Shown: positions 32,647 through 41,142 of the stretch, one piece after another | How positions within the stretch are numbered: position 1 is the stretch's first letter | Layout: each line of letters begins with the position of its first letter | Origin: an uncultured Collinsella sp. | GTDB taxonomy: Bacteria; Actinomycetota; Coriobacteriia; Coriobacteriales; Coriobacteriaceae | NCBI GenBank assembly: GCA_900757615.1 | Contig: CAAEON010000030.1 | Coordinates: 62,001 to 126,000 of the forward strand | Direction of reading: 5' to 3' | DNA length: 64,000 bases | Translations under genes and position numbers: made by a program | Notes under the pieces: generated by a model | What the model was told of the DNA's origin: nothing | Database searches by the model: none | The model's input: the letters and a program-made list of their open reading frames with translations, nothing else

Positions 32647-33726
32647 ATGGTAGATTCCAAGCAGGCTCCACTCGACTCCGCGGCAGCCGCAAAAGCAGCG
32701 TTCGCTTCGGTCCAGGACAAGCCATTCCCCGATGATATCTTTACGGCTCCCGAGCTTCGTTGGGCTGTGATCGGGTGCGGCGTTATCGCCAACCAGATGG
32801 CCCAGTCTCTCGCTCTTGCCGGCCGCAAGCTTGCGGGCGTCGCCAACCGTACGCTGTCCAAGGCTCAGGCTTTTGCTGAGCAGTATGGCATCGAGAAGGT
32901 CTATGAATCGGTTGAGGACCTCTACGCCGATCCGGGCATCGACGCCGTCTATATCACCACGCCGCACAACACGCATATCACCTATCTGCGTGACGCGCTG
33001 GCCGCCGGCAAGCACGTGCTCTGCGAGAAAGCCATTACCCTCAATTCCGCTGAGCTCGACGAGGCGCGTGCCATCGCCGACGAGCACAACGTCGTCCTCA
33101 TGGACGCCACCACGGTGCTTCATATGCCCTTGTATCAAGAGCTGCGCCGTCGCATGGATGCCGGCGAGTTTGGTCGCATGAACCTCGCCCAGCTCAACTT
33201 TGGTAGCTACAAGGAGTACGGCGATCTGACCAATCGCTTCTACAACCGCAACCTTGCTGGCGGTGCCATGCTCGACATTGGCGTGTATGCCCTGTCCGTC
33301 ATGCGTCTCTTTATGGCAAGCCAGCCCATTGAGGTCGTTTCGTTGGGCAACACCTGTGAGACCGGTGTTGACGTTGCGGGCGGCATCGTCTGCCGTAATG
33401 CCGAGCAGCAGCTGGGTGTTGTGAGCCTCACGCTCCACTCCAAGCAACCCAAGCGCTCGATTATTAGCTTCGATAAGTGCTATATCGAGGTCAACGAGTA
33501 TCCGCGCGCCGATCACGCGACTATCGTGTGGACTGCGGACGGCCACCGCGAGGAGGTCCACGCCGGCACCGAGGCTTACGCCCTTTGCTATGAGATGGCC
33601 GATCTTGAGAAGGCCGTTGCCGGCGACGACTCTAAGCGTGAGCTTCTGGGCTATGCTTCTGATGTTATGGAGCTGATGACCAAGCTACGCGCCGACTGGG
33701 GAGTCGTGTACCCCGAGGAGGAGTAA
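32647..33726 (+). CDS. Gfo/Idh/MocA family oxidoreductase
   Basis: 359 residues. WAVIGCGVIANQMAQSL is the NAD(P)-binding Rossmann motif and HVLCEKAI contains the catalytic-type Lys. The C-terminal half is the GFO_IDH_MocA alpha/beta domain (GGAMLDIGVYALSVMRLFM). Such enzymes oxidise sugars, inositols or dihydrodiols; the substrate is not evident. The ATG at 32647 follows AGGAGG. A DeoR regulator begins three bases after the stop, which points to a sugar-related role. Confidence 0.9.
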   Translation: MVDSKQAPLDSAAAAKAAFASVQDKPFPDDIFTAPELRWAVIGCGVIANQMAQSLALAGRKLAGVANRTLSKAQAFAEQYGIEKVYESVEDLYADPGIDAVYITTPHNTHITYLRDALAAGKHVLCEKAITLNSAELDEARAIADEHNVVLMDATTVLHMPLYQELRRRMDAGEFGRMNLAQLNFGSYKEYGDLTNRFYNRNLAGGAMLDIGVYALSVMRLFMASQPIEVVSLGNTCETGVDVAGGIVCRNAEQQLGVVSLTLHSKQPKRSIISFDKCYIEVNEYPRADHATIVWTADGHREEVHAGTEAYALCYEMADLEKAVAGDDSKRELLGYASDVMELMTKLRADWGVVYPEEE

Positions 33727-33729
33727 GCG

Positions 33730-34476
33730 ATGCTAGCGGAAGATAGGCTCAACGCGATCGTGTCGATGGTTCAGCAGACCGGCTCGGTTACCGTGCCGGA
33801 GCTTGCCGAAGCCCTGGGCGTGACGGCGTCTACCATTCGGCGCGACCTGCAGACGCTCGACCGAGCACACCGTATCGCCAAGGTGCACGGAGGCGCGACA
33901 AGTCTGGAGCGCGCGCACGTGACGCGCGACCTAACGCTTAATGAGCGCAGCGACCTCCATAACGACGACAAGGAGCGTATCTGCGCCCGTGCGGCGGCAC
34001 TTGTGGAGCCCGAGAGCTTTGTATACATCGACTCGGGTTCGACGACGCTCAGGCTCATCGAGCATCTTCCACACCTTGAAGATGTCACCTATGTGACCGA
34101 TTCCGTGCTCCATGCTCAACGCCTTGCTTTGCGCGGCATGCGTACCGTGGTGCTGGGTGGCGAGCTCAAACCCGAGACCGAGGCGCTCGTTGGCCCCGAT
34201 GCCTTGGCAACCTTAGACCGCTACAACTTCAACTGTGGCTTTTGGGGCTCTAACGGCATTGCCGCCGAGCAGGGCTTCACGGCGCCCGATATCGAGGAGG
34301 CGCAAGTAAAGCGTATCTCGATGCGCCATACGGCCAAGCGCTTCGTAATCTCGGACGCCAGTAAATTTGGCATGGTGGCGCCCGTCAAGTTCGCGGACTT
34401 CCGTGACGCAACGATTGTTACCGCAGGCGATGTCCCTGCCAAGTACCGGGCAATGGACAACGTCATCACGGTCTAA
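33730..34476 (+). CDS. DeoR/GlpR family transcriptional regulator
   Basis: 248 residues. The N-terminal HTH reads VTVPELAEALGVTASTIRRDLQTLDR, followed by the family HGGA segment and a sugar-phosphate-binding DeoRC domain (VYIDSGSTTLRLIEHLP, VVLGGELKPETEALVGPDAL, VISDASKFG). It is co-transcribed with the oxidoreductase and likely controls it from the inverted repeat upstream. Confidence 0.92.
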   Translation: MLAEDRLNAIVSMVQQTGSVTVPELAEALGVTASTIRRDLQTLDRAHRIAKVHGGATSLERAHVTRDLTLNERSDLHNDDKERICARAAALVEPESFVYIDSGSTTLRLIEHLPHLEDVTYVTDSVLHAQRLALRGMRTVVLGGELKPETEALVGPDALATLDRYNFNCGFWGSNGIAAEQGFTAPDIEEAQVKRISMRHTAKRFVISDASKFGMVAPVKFADFRDATIVTAGDVPAKYRAMDNVITV

Positions 34477-34497
34477 CAGCAAGGGACGGGCTAAGGC

Positions 34498-34539
34498 CAA
34501 AACCACCGCGAAGGGGTAGGAACCTTTGTGGTGGTTTTG
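34498..34539 (+). terminator. Terminator after the DeoR gene
   Basis: CAAAACCACC and GGTGGTTTTG, extended by GAAGG/CCTTT, form a stem around a GGTAGGAA loop. A-rich left and T-rich right flanks make it active. Confidence 0.85.
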
Positions 34540-34553
34540 ACGTTTGTCCAGAT

Positions 34554-34594
34554 AAAACCTGCCAAAATAAACCTGTCCCTTTTTGGCAGGTTTT
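34554..34594 (-). terminator. Terminator of the U32/RluA minus-strand unit
   Basis: AAAACCTGCCAAAA pairs with TTTTTGGCAGGTTTT around a 12-nt loop. It lies right at the 3' end of the RluA-type gene, with a T run on the minus strand. Confidence 0.8.
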
Positions 34595-35252
34595 AGGGCT
34601 CCCAGGGGCAGGGGGCTTCGATGTGGACGTGCTCGCCGGTTACGGGATGCGTAAAGGACACGCTGTGGGCGTGGAGCATGAGGCCACAAGGACGCGGCGT
34701 CCCGTACAGGTCGTCGCCTACCAGGGGATGGCGCTCGCTCGCCAGGTGCACGCGAATCTGGTGTTTGCGGCCGGTGAGCAGCTCGACATCGATATACGAG
34801 CGCGTGGGCAGGCCGCGGCGGCTCTTAAGACGCTTGAGCACCTTCACGCGCGTTTGAGACGGCTTGCCGCTGGCGCCGACGCGCATCTTTCGGCTGTCGT
34901 GACGGTCGCGGGCGATGGGCTTGTCGATGAGCTTTTCGTTCCAGTCGATCTTGCCCTCGGCGAGCGCCAGGTAGTGCTTTTCGAAGGCGTGGTCGATGAC
35001 CATCTGGTCAAAGGCGGGTTGCGTCTGCTTGTCGAGCGAGAACAGCACCACGCCGGTGGTGTTGCGGTCCAGGCGGTTGAGCGGCTGCATGTCAGTCGCG
35101 GCAAAGCCGTCGCCCATCGCCAGCAGCAGATCGCTGGCGTAGTCGGTAAGCGTGCGCTCGCCGGTGCCGTCACCGTGGACGATCATGCCGGCGGGCTTGT
35201 CGATGGCCATGAGCCAGGCGTCGCAGTAGAGGACTTGAGGTTCTTCGTTCAC
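34593..35252 (-). CDS. RluA family pseudouridine synthase
   Basis: 219 residues. LNRLDRNTTGVVLFS contains the catalytic Asp, and LLTGRKHQIRVHLA is the second family motif. No S4 RNA-binding domain is present, so it resembles the short RluA type that modifies 23S rRNA and/or tRNA. The start gives MNEEPQVLYCDAWLMAIDKPAG, with AAAGGC upstream. It is 15 bases downstream of the U32 gene, likely one operon. The target position is not known. Confidence 0.9.
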   Translation of the reverse strand: MNEEPQVLYCDAWLMAIDKPAGMIVHGDGTGERTLTDYASDLLLAMGDGFAATDMQPLNRLDRNTTGVVLFSLDKQTQPAFDQMVIDHAFEKHYLALAEGKIDWNEKLIDKPIARDRHDSRKMRVGASGKPSQTRVKVLKRLKSRRGLPTRSYIDVELLTGRKHQIRVHLASERHPLVGDDLYGTPRPCGLMLHAHSVSFTHPVTGEHVHIEAPCPWEP

Positions 35253-35267
35253 GTGTAAGCCTTTCGG

Positions 35268-37760
35268 TTAGCTAATTCCCACAAACATGCAGCCCGAGGT
35301 CGCCCCGCGCAGGCGGGCGGCGGGCTTGCGGCCGGCCTGCGCGGCCTCGACGGCGCGACGGACGCGAGCGACGGCACGGCCCACCTCATCCGTCTCGAGC
35401 AGCGTGCCGTCCACCATAAGACGGCGCACGCCGGCATCGAGCAGCTGCGGAACCTGCGGCGTGAGGTCGATGGGGTAGGCGTCGTACAAGCGTGAGCGGC
35501 CGTGGATGTCGGTACGGACCGGCATGACCTTGCCATCGATATTCTTGAGCGACAGCTTGCGGGCGCGCAGGCGGCAGTTGGCGCAATCGTGGATACAACC
35601 GTTGGTCACCTGCAGGATACAGTGCTCGCTCGTCATAACGCGCGGGCGGCCGAACACGGTGATGCCCAGGGCTGCAGGCGCGGCGGTGCCAAGCGAGACG
35701 ATCTCGTCGAGCGTGATCTCGGGCGAGAGCCAAAACGCGCCGGCTCCGCGCTCGGCAAGTGCCTCAATGCAAGGTGTGTTGTGCACGGGCAGGCAAGAGC
35801 GAATCTCGGCCGTGGCGCCAACCTGGGCGGCCAGGGCAAGCTCGGAGATATTGCCGACGGCGACGGTGGCTCCGGCATTGATCCAGGGATCGACGCGCTC
35901 GTGGTCAACGGCGCGGCAGACCTCGTCGAGTACGGGCACGATACCCTGTTCAAATGCATCGGCAGGGGAGAGTCCGACAGCCTTGAGCGCATCGGTGGTC
36001 ATGTAGATGCGCGCGGCGCCCTCGGCACGAGCTGCCTCGGCGGCCTCGAGCGAGGTGACGGTGGCGCAGATTTGCGGCTCATCGCGGTAATGCTCGGGCA
36101 TGGCGCGCGTACATTTGTCGAGTACCGGCAGCTCGAGTGTTTTCGCGCGCTCCTCGTACGGCGCAAGAATGGCCTCCTCCAATGCCTTACAGGCAGCGGC
36201 GCGCACCTTGTGTACGGCGGAGAAGCCCATACCGCAGCCCTCATCGAGTGCCACATCAAAGCTCGCGGCCTCAAAGGGCGAGGAGCCCATGCGGCCGACG
36301 TGCTCTACCAGATCGGATGCATCGACGGCGCGGGTCTTGGCGGCCTCGACGGTAAAGCCCGTGGCGGTGGCGGTGAGTGTGGGGTCATCGCAGCAAGTGA
36401 GCGTGACGGCAAACGGCTCGCCCAGGCGCGCCACAACGGTAACATCCACGGCGCGTCGGCGCAGCACGTCGCGCTTGAGCGCGGCACCGGCGGCGTCGAT
36501 GGCGCGCTGGCTGCGGATGATGCGCACGCGGCAGCCCTCGGGCATGCTGCGGGGCACGCGACATTCGATGATGTCACCGGCGGCGGCATCATCGGTAGCG
36601 ATAGTGGTTAGGAACTGATCGAACTCATCATCGTGGCGAAGTTCCAACAAGTCGCCCTTGCCCACGGGCTCAAACAGCTCAATGCGGGCGATGGCGGCGC
36701 GGCGACGGCGGTCGTCGGGCTTGAGGCCGCGCACATCGCGGTTGGCCGGGCGGCTGCCCAGCACCGTGCCCACAATCTGGCCGCGGTTGTTGGAACGCTC
36801 ATAGCTCATCATCTCGTCGCCCGAGGTGCCGTCCTGATAGGCGTGCGTAAAGTCGCGGTTAAAGCAGCGCTTGAGTTGGCGCTGGCGAGCGGCGTTCTCG
36901 TCCTTATCTACGGCGACCCCGGCCAGCATGTCATCGATCTGATGACGGTACACATCGACGATGGAGTACACGTAATCGGGCGCCTTCATGCGGCCCTCGA
37001 GCTTGAGCGATGCGGCGCCGGCGTCATACAGACGGCGGACGAGCTGCGAGGTGTTGGTGTCGCGCGGGCATAGTGCGCGCTCGCGACCGGCAGGGGAGAG
37101 CGCGCGGCCGTTCTCGTCGATCAGCTCGTAAGGCAGGCGACAGGGCTGAGCGCACATGCCGCGGTTGGCCGAGCGGCCCGCCATGGCAAAGCTCGACAGC
37201 AAGCACAGGCCCGAGTAGCAAAAGCAGATGGCACCGTGGCTAAAGACCTCCAGGTCAACGTCGGGCGCGGCATTGTGAATGGCGGCGATCTCGTCGATGG
37301 AAAGCTCGCGCGAGAGGGTCACGCGGTCGGCGCCCTGCTCACGGCACCAGATAGTCCCACGGTCATCGTGGATGTTCGCTTGGGTCGAGATATGCGTCTC
37401 GATGCCGGGCATGGTGCGCTTGACCTCAAAGAACAGGCCCCAGTCCTGGATAATGAAGGCATCGGCGCCCAGCGTGGAGCAGCGGTGGATGAGTTGCAGC
37501 GCCTCGCCCATCTCGGACTGCTTGATGACGATGTTGACCGTGACGTAGACGCGCGAGCCGGCCAGGTGTGCAGCGCGGCAGGCCTGTTCAAAGGCCTCGT
37601 CGGTAAAGTTCGTTGCCTTGCGGCGGGCGTTGAAGCTGCCCATGCCACAGTAGATGGCATCGGCGCCGGCAGCGAGTGCGGCGGCAAAGGGCTCCGGGCC
37701 TCCGGCGGGGGCCAAGAGCTCGGGTCTGCGGTTGGTGGTTCGACTGGCGGTTGCGGTCAT
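35268..37760 (-). CDS. U32 family peptidase (RlhA/YhbU-like)
   Basis: 830 residues. ELLAPAGGPEPFAAALAAGADAIYCG starts the N-terminal U32 barrel; SHGAICFCYSGLCLLSSFAMAGRSANRGMCAQPCRLPYEL is the signature segment with conserved Cys residues. A DUF3656-like region follows at about 380-560, and a C-terminal U32-like region contains CIHDCANCRLRARK. Relatives include RlhA, which hydroxylates 23S rRNA C2501, and annotated collagenases; an rRNA role fits the neighbouring pseudouridine synthase. It is longer than RlhA (about 650). Confidence 0.88.
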   Translation of the reverse strand: MTATASRTTNRRPELLAPAGGPEPFAAALAAGADAIYCGMGSFNARRKATNFTDEAFEQACRAAHLAGSRVYVTVNIVIKQSEMGEALQLIHRCSTLGADAFIIQDWGLFFEVKRTMPGIETHISTQANIHDDRGTIWCREQGADRVTLSRELSIDEIAAIHNAAPDVDLEVFSHGAICFCYSGLCLLSSFAMAGRSANRGMCAQPCRLPYELIDENGRALSPAGRERALCPRDTNTSQLVRRLYDAGAASLKLEGRMKAPDYVYSIVDVYRHQIDDMLAGVAVDKDENAARQRQLKRCFNRDFTHAYQDGTSGDEMMSYERSNNRGQIVGTVLGSRPANRDVRGLKPDDRRRRAAIARIELFEPVGKGDLLELRHDDEFDQFLTTIATDDAAAGDIIECRVPRSMPEGCRVRIIRSQRAIDAAGAALKRDVLRRRAVDVTVVARLGEPFAVTLTCCDDPTLTATATGFTVEAAKTRAVDASDLVEHVGRMGSSPFEAASFDVALDEGCGMGFSAVHKVRAAACKALEEAILAPYEERAKTLELPVLDKCTRAMPEHYRDEPQICATVTSLEAAEAARAEGAARIYMTTDALKAVGLSPADAFEQGIVPVLDEVCRAVDHERVDPWINAGATVAVGNISELALAAQVGATAEIRSCLPVHNTPCIEALAERGAGAFWLSPEITLDEIVSLGTAAPAALGITVFGRPRVMTSEHCILQVTNGCIHDCANCRLRARKLSLKNIDGKVMPVRTDIHGRSRLYDAYPIDLTPQVPQLLDAGVRRLMVDGTLLETDEVGRAVARVRRAVEAAQAGRKPAARLRGATSGCMFVGIS

Positions 37761-37930
37761 ATCCTGCCTTTCAAAATGCTCAGATACTCAAAAGTATAGT
37801 GGCGCCGTCGCGGTGGACGATGACCGCAGCCTAAGCAGGACAAAGTCTTCAGGTGGGTCGCCAGTCATGCCGTTCATCGGCCCGTACGCGCCGTTGGGCG
37901 ATAAAATATTATTGCAATCTGATAATTATC

Positions 37931-37959
37931 TTGCACCGCGCAAAATCATCCCCTACTAT
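37931..37959 (+). promoter_or_regulatory. Promoter of ridA
   Basis: TTGCAC (37931-37936), a 17-bp spacer and TACTAT (37954-37959) fit a housekeeping promoter. Predicted transcription begins just before the hairpin at 37969-38014, leaving an 80-nt leader. Confidence 0.65.
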
Positions 37960-37968
37960 CCCAATCAA

Positions 37969-38014
37969 GCGCGGCGTTCAGACCGAACTGTGCCTCCCGG
38001 TGTGAACGCCGCGC
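37969..38014 (+). promoter_or_regulatory. 5' leader hairpin of ridA
   Basis: GCGCGGCGTTCA and TGAACGCCGCGC are perfect 12-bp complements with a 22-nt loop at the start of the predicted transcript. It ends 34 bases before the ATG. It may stabilise the mRNA; no riboswitch class is recognised. Confidence 0.5.
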
Positions 38015-38048
38015 TCACGCTCTCTCAACTGATCGTAAGGAGAAAAAC

Positions 38049-38426
38049 ATGAGCAAGACCGTCGTGTCTTCCGATAACGCACCCGCAGCCATTGGTCCGT
38101 ATTCCCCCGGCATCCAGACCGGCAGCATGGTGTTCCTGTCCGGCCAGCTGGGCATCGACCCCGCAACCGGCAAGATGCCCGAGGGCGTCGAGGCTCAGGC
38201 CAAGCAGTCCCTTGCTAACGTCGAGGCCCTGCTGACCGCTGCCGGCGCCACCTTTGCCGATGTCGTCAAGACCACGGTTTACCTGGCCGACATCGCCGAC
38301 TTCGCTGCCGTGAACGAGATTTATGCCTCCAAGTTCGAGGCTCCGTTCCCCGCGCGCAGCGCTTTCCAGGTTGCCGCCCTTCCGGCCGGCGGTCTGGTCG
38401 AGATCGAAGTCGTTGCCGCTCTCTAA
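38049..38426 (+). CDS. ridA: RidA family reactive enamine/imine deaminase
   Basis: 125 residues. AIGPYSPGIQTGSMVFLSGQLGIDP and FPARSAFQVAALPAGGLVEIEVVAA are the YjgF/YER057c/UK114 signatures, with the catalytic Arg in PARSAF. RidA hydrolyses 2-aminoacrylate and similar enamines made by PLP lyases, which would include YgeX encoded at 55786 (2,3-diaminopropionate lyase passes through aminoacrylate). TAAGGAG precedes the ATG. Confidence 0.95.
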   Translation: MSKTVVSSDNAPAAIGPYSPGIQTGSMVFLSGQLGIDPATGKMPEGVEAQAKQSLANVEALLTAAGATFADVVKTTVYLADIADFAAVNEIYASKFEAPFPARSAFQVAALPAGGLVEIEVVAAL

Positions 38427-38461
38427 GGCGTTGGCAACAGCTAAACATGACATGCAAAAAG

Positions 38462-38490
38462 ACCCTGCAGCGCGAGCTGCAGGGTTTTTT
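38462..38490. terminator. Bidirectional terminator between ridA and the YheO gene
   Basis: ACCCTGCAGC and GCTGCAGGGT enclose GCGA. T runs occur on both strands (TTTTTT after on plus, CTTTTTG after on minus), so it can end both convergent transcripts. Confidence 0.9.
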
Positions 38491-38544
38491 GTCAAGCGGT
38501 GCGACAAAAATGATCCGTTTCCCCTCGTCCCCAAGGGATCACGT

Positions 38545-39207
38545 TTAGCCTTCCTTGCGGACTTTTTGCAGGTAGCGGTAGACGCTGGGTTCCGAGATAC
38601 CCAGTGCGGCGGCAGCGCAGGCCACGGCGCCCTTGAGCATGAACACCCCGTTGCCGTTAAGGTGGCGAATGACGTCCACGCGGTCGCTCTGACCAAGCGA
38701 CGCTACATCCAGCCCGCGCGCGCTCAGCAACTCGGCAATGCTGCGGTCGATGAGCTCCTGTGTGGACTCCGAAAGGCTTTCGACCTCGATAGACGCGGGC
38801 TCCGCCTGCCTAGGCACAGCGTCGAAGCATGCCATGAGCTGCTGCGCCATGGCGTTGATGGAGCGCACGGTCGAGAGGTCGGTGTTGACGCAGAGCATAC
38901 CGACGATCTCGTCATTTTCGCGGATAAAGAACGTCGCGGACTCCAGCGTCTTGCCACCGGCACCGCGCCCCTCGTAGCCCGTAATAAACGGCAGGTCGCG
39001 ATACTTGGGGTCGTGCATGATCTTGAGCGCCAGATCGGTGGCGGGACCGCCGACCTTGCGGCCGCTCACGATGCCGTTGCGAATATCGACGATGGCATGG
39101 TCGGGATCCGAGAAATCGTGCAGCACGATTTCGCTGTTTTTGCCGAGTATCTGCTCCAGGAAATCGACCATCGGCAAAAAGCGACGTACGGTCTCGTTCA
39201 CGGGCAA
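38545..39207 (-). CDS. YheO-type PAS/HTH transcriptional regulator 1
   Basis: 220 residues. The N-terminal PAS-like YheO domain (EIVLHDFSDPDHAIVDIRNGIVSGRKVGGPATDL, ATFFIRENDEIVGMLCVNTDL) is followed by a C-terminal HTH with AAAALGISEPSVYRYLQKVRK, as in E. coli YheO/DauR. It is divergent from the xanthine permease gene and is likely its regulator, possibly sensing a purine or amino-acid-like ligand. It has a paralog at 54855. Confidence 0.85.
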   Translation of the reverse strand: MPVNETVRRFLPMVDFLEQILGKNSEIVLHDFSDPDHAIVDIRNGIVSGRKVGGPATDLALKIMHDPKYRDLPFITGYEGRGAGGKTLESATFFIRENDEIVGMLCVNTDLSTVRSINAMAQQLMACFDAVPRQAEPASIEVESLSESTQELIDRSIAELLSARGLDVASLGQSDRVDVIRHLNGNGVFMLKGAVACAAAALGISEPSVYRYLQKVRKEG

Positions 39208-39552
39208 CTCCTTTGGGTGAAATCGGAAGTTTCATAACAATTTTTTCTCATGGTAACACGGCGTCTATTGACTCGTATATTCGCAGGTACACAGCGTAAT
39301 ACTGACGAACGGTAGGAATTTGGCGGTAAACGGTTGACCAAAAGAAAAGTTAGATGTTATTTTGACCAGACACTTTCCTGACCTGCGGAAATGCTTTGTC
39401 TCAGCTTAAGAATAGTCTGATAACAAAAAATTATTATTGAGAATGAGAATCATCTTTAATACGATATGCAACGAAGGCACAACCTCAACCCCGCACTGCG
39501 TCACAATAGAGCGTTAGATGCGAAAACAACTATTTCGAGGATTGGTGGTCAA
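39208..39552. promoter_or_regulatory. Divergent regulatory region between YheO-1 and the permease
   Basis: 345 AT-rich bases without a gene. TTGACC (39334-39339), 17 bp, TTATTT (39357-39362) is a possible permease promoter; TTGACCA recurs at 39362. AACAAAAAATTATTA (39423-39437) is similar to the AACAAA-N3-TTTGTT sites before ygeX. A Fur-box-like stretch lies at 39439-39457. Confidence 0.5.
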
Positions 39553-40947
39553 ATGACCCAGGAGACGGTTAAGAACGGCACTGAAGCCCTGTTCACTCGT
39601 GAAGGCATGCCTCCCGTTAAAGAAATGATCCCGTGTGCCCTTCAGCACGTACTGGCTTCGTTTGCCGGTATCATCACCCCGGCTGTCATCATGGCCGGCG
39701 TCTACGGCTTTAATAGCCAGCAGAGTACCGACATCATCCAGGTCGCGCTCATTCTTTCGGCGATCGATACAGCCCTTCAGGCCTTCGCTCCCTTCCGTCG
39801 CATCGGCGGCGGTCTGCCCATCGTCATGGGCGTTTCGTTCGCGTTCCTGCCGGCCCTGCAGGCCATGGGTGCCTCGGGCTTTAGCTTTGGTGCGCTGCTG
39901 GGCGGCGAGATTGTCGGCGGCGCCGTCGCGGTCCTCTTTGGTCTGGCTTACAGCAAGATTAAGTGGCTGTTCCCGCCCGTCGTGACCGGTACGGTCATCT
40001 TCTCCATTGGCGTCTCTCTCTATCCCACGGCCGTCAAGTATATGGCCGGCGGCATGGGTACGCCGCTGTGGGGCACTCCGCAGGCCTGGTGCGTCGCTCT
40101 TATCACCTTCGCCGTGGTCTTTGCGCTCGCCAACTTTGGCAAGGGCACGCTCAAGCTGGGATCCGTGTTCTTTGGCATGATCGTTGGCATGATCGTTTCG
40201 ATCCCCTTTGGCATGATCGACTTCTCCAGCGTCGCCACCGCTCAGGTCTTCGCCCTTCCCAAGCTCATGCCCTACGCGCTCGAGTTTGATCCCGAGGTCT
40301 GCATTACCCTCGCCGTCGTGTTCCCCATGGTTGCCATCCAGGTTATCGGTGACGTCTCCGCCGCCTGCCTGGGCTCCATCGACCGTATGCCCACCGAGCG
40401 CGAGCTCTCCGGCGCTATCGTGTCCCAGGGCCTCACCTCTATGGTCGGCGGCCTGCTGGGCGGTCTTCCCACCAGCGCCCTTGGCCAGAACGTGGGCATC
40501 ATCTGCTCCAACAAGGTCGTCAACAAGTGGGTCTTTGTGATCATCGCGGCCGTCTTTGCCGTCGCCGGTCTGTTCCCGCAGCTCTCTGCCGTCCTTTCCG
40601 CTATCCCGCAGCCCGTCATCGGCGGCGCGACCGTCGGCGTCTTTGGCACCATCACCATGAACGGCGTGCGCATGTTCACCCGCGAGGGCCTCACGCAGCG
40701 CACTACCACCATCGTCGGTACCTCCGTCGTCTTTGGCCTGGGTATCTGGATGGCCAGCGGCTGCCTTGCCGGCGAGGGTATGCCCACCTGGGTGTCCACC
40801 GTCATCGGCTCCAATGCCGTAACCCCCACCGCCATCATGGCCATTGTCCTTAACCTGATCCTTCCGCAGACGCCGGTCGTGGCTCAGCACATCGATGCTG
40901 CCAAGGACGCTGCCGTGGATCTGGTCTTGCCCGAGAGCAAGAAGTAA
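39553..40947 (+). CDS. NCS2 family xanthine/uric acid permease
   Basis: 464 residues with about 14 membrane segments. ALQHVLASFAGIITPAVI, GGGLPIVMGVSFAFLPAL and the NCS2 motif region LPTSALGQNVGIICSNKV (xanthine-permease QNxGxI pattern) identify a purine rather than uracil transporter of the XanQ/PbuX type. The ATG at 39553 gives MTQETVKNG; the upstream in-frame ATG at 39466 has no ribosome site. It opens the purine gene run and is followed by ssnA. Confidence 0.9.
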   Translation: MTQETVKNGTEALFTREGMPPVKEMIPCALQHVLASFAGIITPAVIMAGVYGFNSQQSTDIIQVALILSAIDTALQAFAPFRRIGGGLPIVMGVSFAFLPALQAMGASGFSFGALLGGEIVGGAVAVLFGLAYSKIKWLFPPVVTGTVIFSIGVSLYPTAVKYMAGGMGTPLWGTPQAWCVALITFAVVFALANFGKGTLKLGSVFFGMIVGMIVSIPFGMIDFSSVATAQVFALPKLMPYALEFDPEVCITLAVVFPMVAIQVIGDVSAACLGSIDRMPTERELSGAIVSQGLTSMVGGLLGGLPTSALGQNVGIICSNKVVNKWVFVIIAAVFAVAGLFPQLSAVLSAIPQPVIGGATVGVFGTITMNGVRMFTREGLTQRTTTIVGTSVVFGLGIWMASGCLAGEGMPTWVSTVIGSNAVTPTAIMAIVLNLILPQTPVVAQHIDAAKDAAVDLVLPESKK

Positions 40948-40964
40948 CCAATTCGGTGCTATTC

Positions 40965-40994
40965 GTCGGCGGACGCATCGCCTCGTCCGCCGAC
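40965..40994 (+). promoter_or_regulatory. Intercistronic hairpin after the permease gene
   Basis: GTCGGCGGACG and CGTCCGCCGAC are perfect 11-bp complements. Three smaller hairpins follow before ssnA (TGCGGC/GCCGCA; AAGGG/CCCTT; TCAGAGG/CCTCTGA). No T run is present, so mRNA processing or stability is more likely than termination. Confidence 0.6.
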
Positions 40995-41142
40995 GTCATG
41001 CGGCGCCAAGCCGCACTTCAAAGGGTTTGTCCCTTTGGTGAAGCGTTGACGGGAGAGGGCCCGTTTCCGGTGTAGGCCGGCGCTTCGCACTCCGCCATGT
41101 CAGAGGTGTCAAACCCCGCCTCTGATGTCGAAGGGAGCATCC

